From JASJBU01 sp965372385 (GTDB taxonomy: Bacteria > Pseudomonadota > Gammaproteobacteria > Chromatiales > Chromatiaceae), in the NCBI GenBank assembly GCA_965372385.1, contig CBDVCD010000138.1, positions 1 to 8,707 of the forward strand: a DNA stretch of 8,707 nucleotides, read 5' to 3'. The position numbers and the translations under genes were made by a program. Shown here one piece after another: positions 1 to 6,046 of the stretch. The notes beneath the pieces are model-generated. The model was not told the DNA's origin, searched no databases, and saw nothing but the letters and a program-made list of their open reading frames with translations. Positions within the stretch are counted from its first letter, which is position 1; every line of letters begins with the position of its first letter.

Positions 1-1329
1 GTAGGCGATATGCTGCTCCAGCATCTCGTTCAGGCTCTGCAGTTCCTGCTCGGCCGATTTACGCTCAACCACTTCCCGGTTCAAGGCTTGAACAGCATCC
101 CGCAGCTGTGACGTCCTCTCTTCGACCTCCAGCCGCACCCGCCTCGCTTGCCCCACGAGGGTCGACACGTAGATGTTGAGCAGGATGGTAAAGGCGATAC
201 CTCCGGAGAGAATGATCCAGCTGTTCCAGGTTTCGATCTTGAATTTTCCGGGGGCGGGATTGCAAACAATCTCCCACTGTTGGGTCCCGACCGAGATCGG
301 TTGACTGTAGGTTATCTCCAAAGCATCGGCTTCGTTGTCGGGCGCCTGGTTCTCTCTCAAGCGGGAGAGATGGGTGTAGAGCAGCCGTCTATCCCCGGTC
401 GAATGACCCTGGTAGAAACGGAGATCGACCCCCCCGGATCGAAGGCTCTCCAGGGCCCGCTCGACCATCTCACCGAGGTAGAAGACGCCAACTGCAAATC
501 CCCTGATCCCGGTGGCTGCCTGAGCCGGAGCATCTTCTGGCTTTGCATCCTTGAAGAAGACCGGTACCGCCACCACGATCCCCGCCTTCTCACCGGTTTC
601 GTCGATGAAAGAGACCCCGGGCGAGACCTGCAGGGACCGGGTCTGTTCCGCCTTCTCCAACAGGGCTGAAACGATTGGGTCGGTGCCCATGTTGAGGCCC
701 AATGCCTCTTTGTTAGATTGATAGGGTTGGATGTAGAGGACAGGAAAGTAGATGGGCCGATCAGGGCCCTCGATCAGCTTGCCCGAAGGGTCGACCTCGG
801 TGATCCTGAAGGGTGGAAAGCTTCGCTGAGCCTCCTCGATGAAGGCCGAGCGGTCGTCGGCGAGTACTACGGGCACCCACTCCAGGGCCTTGATGCCAGC
901 CTGGCGTTTCAGGGCCGGACCAACGAATTTACGGAACTCTCGGCGGTCTACGATCTCCGACGCCGCAAAAAAGCTGGCGATATCCTGGACTATCCCGAGG
1001 GAGTGTTTGAGCTCCCGCTGGATGACCAATATCCGGTCCTGGGATGCCTCGCGGAATGCGATTTCGACCTGGGTTTTTTCCCAGATCGAAGATTGAATAA
1101 ATGCAGCAATCGTGATCGACACACCTATCACGGCAACCAGTGCAACCGGAAAATAGCCCCACCAGATCGACCTCGGAAGCTGCGTCTTCACCAGAGATCG
1201 CCAACTGATCGACCTGGCGAGATATCGCTGCGTCACGCTCCGTTTCAGGTGGAGAGCGGTTGTGCGCAATTCGCCTAAGAGACGCCTTATGTCGCTAACT
1301 GTGGGCCTATTCCCTGGTAGACGTTGCAT
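1..1329 (-). CDS. CHASE-domain membrane sensor protein (partial, C-terminus beyond left edge)
   Basis: The reading frame is open from ATG at 1329 to the window edge (443 codons), so the output domain is missing. A transmembrane helix at about residues 56-80 precedes an extracytoplasmic CHASE domain at about 110-300. The domain shows the family signature: ALEWVP at 148-153, YFPVLY at 194-199 and a downstream ALGLNMG. A second membrane helix (about 369-392) leads into a charged, coiled-coil-like linker (about 393-440, containing EERTSQLRDAVQALN), which usually connects to a PAS, GGDEF or histidine kinase module. CHASE domains bind small extracellular ligands; the ligand here is unknown. The ATG lies one base after the stop of the upstream kinase gene and lacks a clear Shine-Dalgarno sequence, so translational coupling is likely. 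CHASE identity is secure; the enzymatic output cannot be judged. Confidence 0.88.
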   Translation of the reverse strand, partial: MQRLPGNRPTVSDIRRLLGELRTTALHLKRSVTQRYLARSISWRSLVKTQLPRSIWWGYFPVALVAVIGVSITIAAFIQSSIWEKTQVEIAFREASQDRILVIQRELKHSLGIVQDIASFFAASEIVDRREFRKFVGPALKRQAGIKALEWVPVVLADDRSAFIEEAQRSFPPFRITEVDPSGKLIEGPDRPIYFPVLYIQPYQSNKEALGLNMGTDPIVSALLEKAEQTRSLQVSPGVSFIDETGEKAGIVVAVPVFFKDAKPEDAPAQAATGIRGFAVGVFYLGEMVERALESLRSGGVDLRFYQGHSTGDRRLLYTHLSRLRENQAPDNEADALEITYSQPISVGTQQWEIVCNPAPGKFKIETWNSWIILSGGIAFTILLNIYVSTLVGQARRVRLEVEERTSQLRDAVQALNREVVERKSAEQELQSLNEMLEQHIAY

Positions 1330-1330
1330 G

Positions 1331-2500
1331 TCAGAGATTGGCCGGAAAGTGCCGGGTAATCGTATTGCTGATGTGCATCAAGATCTCTTCCAGGGCCTCT
1401 TCGATTTCTCTATTGATGATCAACGGGATCTTATGCTCCTCCGCTTCCGAGACCAGGTAGGATTGCAGTATCCATATCTGGTCGAGTTGTTTCAGGTAAC
1501 GGGAAGAGGCGCGCTCAGGTTGCTCTCTCTCCCGGTGTTTAAGGCGTTTTCTGAGCGTCTTTTTGTGCGGAACGACCAGCATCAGGGGGATAACGATGGC
1601 CTGATCCCGGGTGATGTCCAGTTCGAGCTTCGAGGGTAACACATGGACGCCGTCAACGATCAGATCGTGGTTTTCCTTGACGGCTCGGTGAATCGTCGCC
1701 TCCAGTCCCTGTTTGACCACCTTGAACTGGGAGAGAAAACCGCGGATCACCTCCTTGTCGTCACTTTCGTGCGCTGATTCCCCGTCCTCCGTCAGCCCCC
1801 GCCAGGCCTCAAAACTCGAATAGGAGAGGGTGGGGATCTTTGTTGGCGGAAGATAGCAGCGAACGATCTCCCGCACCATATCGGTAGACTGGGTCCTGAC
1901 GATATTCAACTGATAGGCCAATTCCGTTGTCAGCGTGCTCTTTCCCGTGCCCGTTATGCCGCCAACGAGGACGATCAAAGGGAGATCGCTCTCTTTGAAG
2001 CGTCGCCAGGAGAGAAACCGCTCCGCGACCGATTGGGAACAGTGCTCCTTCAGGCGTTCGTACACGATCTTCCTCAGGGCGACATGATCGATAACCGTCG
2101 TATCCCTCTTCTGCAGGGACTCGTGTACCCGTTTCGCGGTCTCCAGGGCGTCCATGCGATGGATGGCACAGGCCTGCAGTGAACGCGAGAGTATGCCTGC
2201 TGAAAAAGGCACCTCATCGGTAGAGGTCTGGACCATGATCTGCCGATCCCGGGAGGACCCCAGCTCATAGGATTTCGCCAGTGACGATCCGAAGCGCTCC
2301 CGCACTTCGGCGGACACCCGCTCTCTGAGAATGTCGGTCGAAATCTCGGTGTTGTTCTCGAGGTTGCCGCGAATCGACTGGGCAACCAGGTAGGCGTCCT
2401 GAAAGGAGAGGCCAGCCCGTACAAGGGACTCCACCAGCACCCCCCGCAGGAAGGGGATCCTCTCGCCGGTGCTACTCTCGATGATGAATAGTTTAGCCAC
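1331..2500 (-). CDS. 2-phosphoglycerate kinase-like P-loop kinase with ATP-cone domains
   Basis: The protein has 389 residues from GTG at 2500. The N-terminus (about 1-80) reads as an ATP-cone: GERIPFLRG, then SLVRAGL. A second cone-like stretch follows (about 87-165, with VPFSAGILSRSLQA). The C-terminal half is a P-loop kinase with Walker A GGITGTGKST (about 180-189), then STDMVREI, SYSSFEAWRGL and DGVHVLP. This matches my recollection of archaeal 2-phosphoglycerate kinases, which make 2,3-bisphosphoglycerate from 2-phosphoglycerate and ATP. ATP cones are nucleotide-sensing allosteric modules. The substrate in a bacterium is inferred and could be a related phospho-acid. The GTG start was preferred because AGGA lies 8 nt upstream and the cone fold begins there. 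A TTG at 2539 would add 13 residues. The CHASE sensor follows after one base, suggesting a shared transcript. Confidence 0.8.
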   Translation of the reverse strand: MAKLFIIESSTGERIPFLRGVLVESLVRAGLSFQDAYLVAQSIRGNLENNTEISTDILRERVSAEVRERFGSSLAKSYELGSSRDRQIMVQTSTDEVPFSAGILSRSLQACAIHRMDALETAKRVHESLQKRDTTVIDHVALRKIVYERLKEHCSQSVAERFLSWRRFKESDLPLIVLVGGITGTGKSTLTTELAYQLNIVRTQSTDMVREIVRCYLPPTKIPTLSYSSFEAWRGLTEDGESAHESDDKEVIRGFLSQFKVVKQGLEATIHRAVKENHDLIVDGVHVLPSKLELDITRDQAIVIPLMLVVPHKKTLRKRLKHREREQPERASSRYLKQLDQIWILQSYLVSEAEEHKIPLIINREIEEALEEILMHISNTITRHFPANL

Positions 2501-2702
2501 GCGCTGAATCCTGTACCGCCAGATCCCGCGGACTGGCAAGTTTGCTTTTCCACACCACCTGGTTTAATTGGCCTGGTAGCTGACTAAACTGGATCATATT
2601 GTTTCCTGATATCCACCGTCCGGTGCATGAGGCCGAGGGTTAGGGCCACGGACAAATTATTTTTCCGCAGCCCTTATCTTTGCCATTATAAAAAAATCCT
2701 AC

Positions 2703-2777
2703 AAAGTAGGGTGGGCACTGCCCACAATTTAGTAAGGATAGACCGGGATATGAGGTGGGCGGAGTCCACCCTACTTT
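2703..2777. repeat. 75-bp REP/MITE-like palindromic repeat element
   Basis: The outer ends form a perfect 12-bp inverted repeat: AAAGTAGGGTGG (2703-2714) against CCACCCTACTTT (2766-2777). Each arm also folds alone: GTGGGC-ACT-GCCCAC at 2711-2725, and GGTGG with CCACC at 2754-2770 around a short loop. The right end is followed by a T-run (2775-2780). Nested palindromes of this type, with the phrase GGTGGGCACTGCCCAC, resemble dispersed bacterial intergenic repeats. Genome copy number cannot be seen from one copy. It could also act as a terminator or mRNA stabiliser. Confidence 0.65.
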
Positions 2778-2819
2778 TTTCTGGCATTCACTTGTGGTGA
2801 ACTATTGATGTACTTTTAT

Positions 2820-2848
2820 TTGACGCCACAACCGGCTAGTGGGATAAG
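2820..2848 (+). promoter_or_regulatory. Candidate sigma70 promoter of the GYG-repeat protein gene
   Basis: TTGACG (2820-2825, five of six consensus bases) and GATAAG (2843-2848, four of six) are separated by exactly 17 bp. Transcription would start near 2855, giving a 5' leader of about 67 nt before the GTG at 2922. This is a pattern match only. Confidence 0.45.
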
Positions 2849-2921
2849 GGTAGTCTCGAGACAGGCCAACAGCATCGTTTGTCGAGAGGCGATTACTTTA
2901 ATATACGGAGAAACAGACACA

Positions 2922-3419
2922 GTGCAAATCCAGAAAATAAAATTCAGCGTATTTATCGTGGCAGTCAGCTTACTGCTTGCCAATTCAGCCTATGCGTTCG
3001 ATATGGGCAATATGATGAACCCTTCCAAGTGGATGGGCGGTAATAAAGATAAAAATCAAAATCGTTACGATGAATATCGTGACGGGCCTGGCTACGGTTA
3101 TCCAGGTGGTCCCCCAGGCTATGGCTATGGTGGTGCTCCCGGTTATGGCGCAGACTCAGGCTATGGTGGCGCTCCCGGTTATGGTGCAGCCCCAGGTTAT
3201 GGTGGCGCACCCGGTTATGGCGGCGCACCCGGTTATGGCGGCGCACCCGGTTATGGCGGCTATGGTGGCGCCCCCGGTTACGGCGCAGCCCCAGGCTATG
3301 GAGGCGCTCCCAGTTATGGAGGCGCTCCCACATATGGTGCACCGGGAGCCGGTTCCAATGAAGCCGAAATCATGCGCTTGAAAAAGCGCATCAGGCAACT
3401 CGAGGGTGGTATAAGGTAG
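2922..3419 (+). CDS. Secreted Gly/Tyr/Pro-rich repeat protein, sulfur-globule-protein-like
   Basis: The protein has 165 residues from GTG at 2922. This start was chosen because it begins a clean signal peptide: basic KIK, a hydrophobic core FIVAVSLLLA, and a likely cleavage after AYA at residue 25. GGAG lies 11 nt upstream. The mature protein begins FDMGNMMNPSKWMGG, followed by a charged Asn/Asp-rich patch. Then comes a long low-complexity stretch (about 55-143) with about ten PGYG units, mostly as GGAPGYG. It ends in a short charged helix (about 146-165, LKKRIRQLE) that could oligomerise. Exported Gly/Tyr-rich proteins coat intracellular sulfur globules in purple sulfur and related bacteria, and the AFDMG...MNPSKW start fits what I recall of that family. 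The assignment is inference; another surface or matrix protein is possible. The gene stands alone. Confidence 0.72.
   Translation: MQIQKIKFSVFIVAVSLLLANSAYAFDMGNMMNPSKWMGGNKDKNQNRYDEYRDGPGYGYPGGPPGYGYGGAPGYGADSGYGGAPGYGAAPGYGGAPGYGGAPGYGGAPGYGGYGGAPGYGAAPGYGGAPSYGGAPTYGAPGAGSNEAEIMRLKKRIRQLEGGIR
3204..3257 (+). repeat. Three perfect 18-bp tandem repeats in the GYG-repeat gene
   Basis: The unit GGCGCACCCGGTTATGGC occurs three times head to tail without a mismatch (3204-3221, 3222-3239, 3240-3257). It lies inside a longer, degenerate repeat tract of about 3090-3345. Each unit encodes GAPGYG. Identical synonymous codons point to recent duplication by slippage or unequal recombination, so repeat number probably varies between strains. 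Confidence 0.92.
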
Positions 3420-3446
3420 ACTTATACTGCGTTTCAACCAAGTAAG

Positions 3447-3493
3447 GTAATCGGTGGTAAACGTGTGTGCACGTTGCCACCAATTACTCTTTT
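3447..3493 (+). terminator. Rho-independent terminator between convergent genes
   Basis: The arms GTAAT, GGTGG and AACGTG (3447-3464) pair with CACGTT, CCACC and ATTAC (3469-3487) around a 4-nt loop, with one small mismatch and one small internal loop. TCTTTT follows at 3488-3493. It sits 27 bp after the stop of the GYG-repeat gene and 18 bp before the stop of the opposing beta-CASP gene. It probably serves both directions, though the T-run is better on the plus strand. Confidence 0.75.
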
Positions 3494-3511
3494 GTGCATT
3501 TGAAGCGTCAT

Positions 3512-4915
3512 CTACAGGACCACCTTCTGTCCAATACTGGGCTGAATGACCTGGGTGCCGACGGCGCTTTCCAGGCCCGCGGCCAGCGCATCCAATGCCT
3601 GTTCCTCACCATGCACCAGACAGAAACGGGGTCTGCCGCCGATCGATTTCGCCCACTCTAGCAGCTGGCTGCGCCCGGCGTGAGCGGAGTAGCCCCCCAG
3701 GGTGTGGATACCGGCCTTGACCGCGATCTCGTTACCCATGATAGTCACCCGATCAGCGCCATCGATGAGCCGGCGGCCCAGGGTTTCCCGCGCCTGAAAG
3801 CCGACGATAACCACCTCGGTTTCGCGCCGCCAAAGATTGTGCTTGAGATGATGACGAATCCGCCCGCCCTCACACATGCCGCTGCCGGCAATGATGACCG
3901 TCCCACCCTGGATGCGGTTGAGACTCATGGACTCTTCAGTGGTGCGGGTAGGGTGCAGGAAACCCAGTGCCTCACTGATGGTCTGCTCTCCCCGGTTGGT
4001 CAATTGCTCGATATCCGCCCGATCCAGCACAGACAGGTTGGCCAGGTAGAGTGCCGTCACCTCGATGGCCATGGGGCTGTCAAGGAACACCTGCTGTTGG
4101 GGCAGACGCCCCTCATTCCGCAGCATGGCGAGGTGATAGAGCACCTCTTGGGTGCGGCCCACGGCGAAGGCGGGGATCAGTACATTGCCGCCGGCCGCAT
4201 AGGCCCGGGCGAGGATTTTTGCCAGCTCCTCCTTGGTATTTTCCAAATCCTGATGGTCACGATCGCCATAGGTGCTCTCCATGATCACCCAGTCCGCTTG
4301 CGCTGGGATGTCGGGAGCATGCATGAGCTTGGTGTCCGGGTTTCCCAGGTCGCCGGAAAAGACGATGCGGCGATGCTCGCCCCGGCCATGTAATTCGAGT
4401 TCGACGATGCCTGAACCGAGGATGTGGCCCGCATCGAAATAACGCAAGCGGAGATCGTCACTGATCTCGTGCCTGCTGCGATAGGTCAAGGGCACGCACA
4501 GCTCCAGGGTACGGTTCACATCCTCCAGGGTGTAGAGCGGCTCGGCGGGTTCACGTCCCGCCCGCTGGCGTCGTTTGTTCTCCCACTCTACATCGCGCTC
4601 CTGCAGAAAGGCGGCATCCTTCAGCATGATGCGCAGCAGATCCTGGGTCTGCCGGGTGCAGTAGATCGGTCCCTTGAAGCCGCTGGATACCAGCCTTGGC
4701 AGTAGGCCGGAGTGATCCAGGTGCGCGTGAGAGAGTATGACCGCATCGAGCGCGGCGGGTTTGAAGGGAAAGGCAGCGGCGTTACGCTGGTCCGCGTCCC
4801 TGCCGCCCTGAAACAGACCACAATCCAACAGTACACGAGTCTGGCCAGTTTCCAATAGATGCCGGGAACCGGTGACTTCACCGGCGGCGCCGTAAAAGGT
4901 GATTTGCGGTTTCAT
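3512..4915 (-). CDS. Metallo-beta-lactamase fold, beta-CASP family RNA-processing nuclease
   Basis: The protein has 467 residues, the usual size for bacterial YSH1/CPSF73-like hydrolases. It is soluble. The metal-binding motifs are intact: HAHLDH (63-68), H164 in DAGHILGS, and D189 in SGDLG. The beta-CASP insert is present: E213 in MESTYGDR, a GSGMCEGGRIRHH segment (345-356), and H411 in GGYSAHAGR. A final VHGE lies near 434. Family members bind two zinc ions and cleave RNA as endo- or 5' exonucleases; the physiological substrate here is unknown. The ATG at 4915 is preceded by GAGAAG a few bases upstream. It lies 31 bp after the stop of the PDC-domain gene, so the two are probably co-transcribed. 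It ends against the bidirectional terminator. Family assignment is firm, the specific role is not. Confidence 0.93.
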   Translation of the reverse strand: MKPQITFYGAAGEVTGSRHLLETGQTRVLLDCGLFQGGRDADQRNAAAFPFKPAALDAVILSHAHLDHSGLLPRLVSSGFKGPIYCTRQTQDLLRIMLKDAAFLQERDVEWENKRRQRAGREPAEPLYTLEDVNRTLELCVPLTYRSRHEISDDLRLRYFDAGHILGSGIVELELHGRGEHRRIVFSGDLGNPDTKLMHAPDIPAQADWVIMESTYGDRDHQDLENTKEELAKILARAYAAGGNVLIPAFAVGRTQEVLYHLAMLRNEGRLPQQQVFLDSPMAIEVTALYLANLSVLDRADIEQLTNRGEQTISEALGFLHPTRTTEESMSLNRIQGGTVIIAGSGMCEGGRIRHHLKHNLWRRETEVVIVGFQARETLGRRLIDGADRVTIMGNEIAVKAGIHTLGGYSAHAGRSQLLEWAKSIGGRPRFCLVHGEEQALDALAAGLESAVGTQVIQPSIGQKVVL

Positions 4916-4946
4916 TGTCTTCTCGTATCACATCTTCCGATTCGAT

Positions 4947-5894
4947 TCAGGCGGTGCTGCCGAACCAGAATGCGGTGTTCTTTTCCAGGAACTCGTCGTA
5001 GCGCATGTAATGGGAGCCATCGCAGGAGAAGGTCAGACTGATCATGCCGTTGAAGATGTTGATGGAGGAGGTGCGCAGATAGATGTTCTCATCGGCCAGG
5101 CGCAGGGATTTCAGGGTATCCAGAATGCGCGCTATGTCAGGCGGGGGTATTACCGCATCGTCGGGATAGACCTGATGTGGATAGACCAGACAGATATCCG
5201 GATCATTCAATGCCTCGTGATCCAGGATACGGTAACGGAAAGGGTCACTTATGGTCCAGATCGTGACCTGGCTGCTGGAGAAGTGGATCTGGCATTGAAA
5301 TACTCCACGCTGGGTCAGCAACTCCTCCAGGATGGAGAGGGCCTGCTCCTGATTACGGTCCATCGGGCTTTCGATCCGGCTCTGCTGAAAAACCAGTCCC
5401 CGAATCGCCGGATCGCCCTTGATCTGCCGCCAATGGCTGGGTTCCTCATAGGTTTCCGCGGTCATGGGAAGATCGCGCAGATCAAAATCGGCGCACAGAT
5501 AGCCGAGTGTATCGGTACCGGCTCGAACAATCTGCAGGGCAGTGAGGGAAGGACGGTGCTTCGACAGACTGATATAGGCATCCGAGAGCAGAAATCCCCA
5601 GGCTGGCACCGCCTCCTTCAGGTAAGGGCGTTGGGAACGGTCGCGGCCGAAATGTTCCGCTACCAGCCCGGTCTTACCGAAGTTGTCGCAGATCTGTACC
5701 CCATCGGTCCCGACACAGTAAAGGTAGGTACAGTATGGAATGGTTTCGAAGCCTTGCTGCAGCACCCTGTTCAGCTGTTCCCGGTCACCCCAAACCGGTA
5801 TGCAGGCCTGGGCCAGACGCGCCAATGGCTCGTGCAGGATTTTCGCCAGCTGTTCACGTTGCAGATAGATGCTGTCCTTCCATGAAAGCGTCAT
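4947..5894 (-). CDS. PDC/Cache-type sensor domain protein, soluble, no recognised output domain
   Basis: The protein has 315 residues from ATG at 5894, with only a weak Shine-Dalgarno sequence. Residues about 40-142 resemble a PDC/Cache ligand-binding domain: YCTYLYCVGTDGVQICDN, then GRDRSQRPYL, LLSDAYISLS and GYLCADFDLRDL. Such domains bind small molecules, usually outside the cell, but I see neither a signal peptide nor a transmembrane segment, so it should be cytoplasmic. The C-terminal half (about 155-315) has no domain I recognise. It contains a hydrophobic IHFSSSQVTIWTI strand segment, a leucine-rich helix (ILDTLKSLRLADENIYL) and a final block FNGMISLTFSCDGSHYMRYDE that looks conserved in type. 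It is the first gene of a probable operon with the beta-CASP nuclease, which suggests a sensory or regulatory link to that enzyme. Confidence 0.78.
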   Translation of the reverse strand: MTLSWKDSIYLQREQLAKILHEPLARLAQACIPVWGDREQLNRVLQQGFETIPYCTYLYCVGTDGVQICDNFGKTGLVAEHFGRDRSQRPYLKEAVPAWGFLLSDAYISLSKHRPSLTALQIVRAGTDTLGYLCADFDLRDLPMTAETYEEPSHWRQIKGDPAIRGLVFQQSRIESPMDRNQEQALSILEELLTQRGVFQCQIHFSSSQVTIWTISDPFRYRILDHEALNDPDICLVYPHQVYPDDAVIPPPDIARILDTLKSLRLADENIYLRTSSINIFNGMISLTFSCDGSHYMRYDEFLEKNTAFWFGSTA

Positions 5895-6005
5895 AGTGGT
5901 CTTACCATAAATATTCCCAGGCGGGCGATCACGGTCGTCGGCGAGATAGATAACATTCCCCTGCCAAGTGGTTTTAGCTGAGTATCCGGTAAACTGTCTG
6001 GCGTG

Positions 6006-6028
6006 TATACCTATCCGTGATGGGTATA
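6006..6028. terminator. 10-bp hairpin downstream of the debranching-enzyme gene
   Basis: TATACCTATC (6006-6015) pairs with GATGGGTATA (6019-6028) around a CGT triloop, with one T-G wobble. It starts 19 bp beyond the GH13 stop and sits upstream of the PDC gene. No T-run follows on the minus strand, so it may protect the mRNA 3' end or act as an operator rather than terminate by itself. Confidence 0.4.
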
Positions 6029-6046
6029 AATATGCCTGATAGCAGA

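Larger units (their letters stand above)
2501..2921. other. Divergent intergenic region, kinase operon / GYG-repeat protein
   Basis: No convincing gene lies here. The region is more AT-rich than its flanks and separates two diverging genes. It contains a 75-bp palindromic repeat (2703-2777) and a candidate sigma70 promoter for the plus-strand gene (2820-2848). On the minus strand there is a perfect TATAAT (plus-strand ATTATA at 2685-2690) without a good -35 at normal spacing; it could serve the kinase operon with a leader of about 180 nt. A small CCTAC-AAA-GTAGG hairpin (2698-2710) abuts a run of seven A on its left. Confidence 0.6.

Noticed and set aside
148..1278. Long plus-strand reading frames of about 170-190 codons opposite the CHASE gene
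   Set aside because: They lie antisense to a continuous minus-strand frame with clear CHASE motifs and show no recognisable domain, so they are GC-driven shadow frames.
2501..2539. Upstream TTG start at 2539 for the kinase
   Set aside because: The 13 added residues do not resemble the cone fold, and the GTG at 2500 has AGGA at a good distance. It cannot be fully excluded.
2879..2907. TTGTCG-17-TATACG promoter just before the GYG-repeat gene
   Set aside because: Its -10 box touches the Shine-Dalgarno sequence (GGAG at 2907-2910), so transcripts would start after the ribosome binding site. The upstream TTGACG/GATAAG pair is better.
4899..5885. Plus-strand reading frame of 328 codons
   Set aside because: It is antisense to the PDC-domain gene and low in recognisable features; the minus-strand frame carries the coherent domain.
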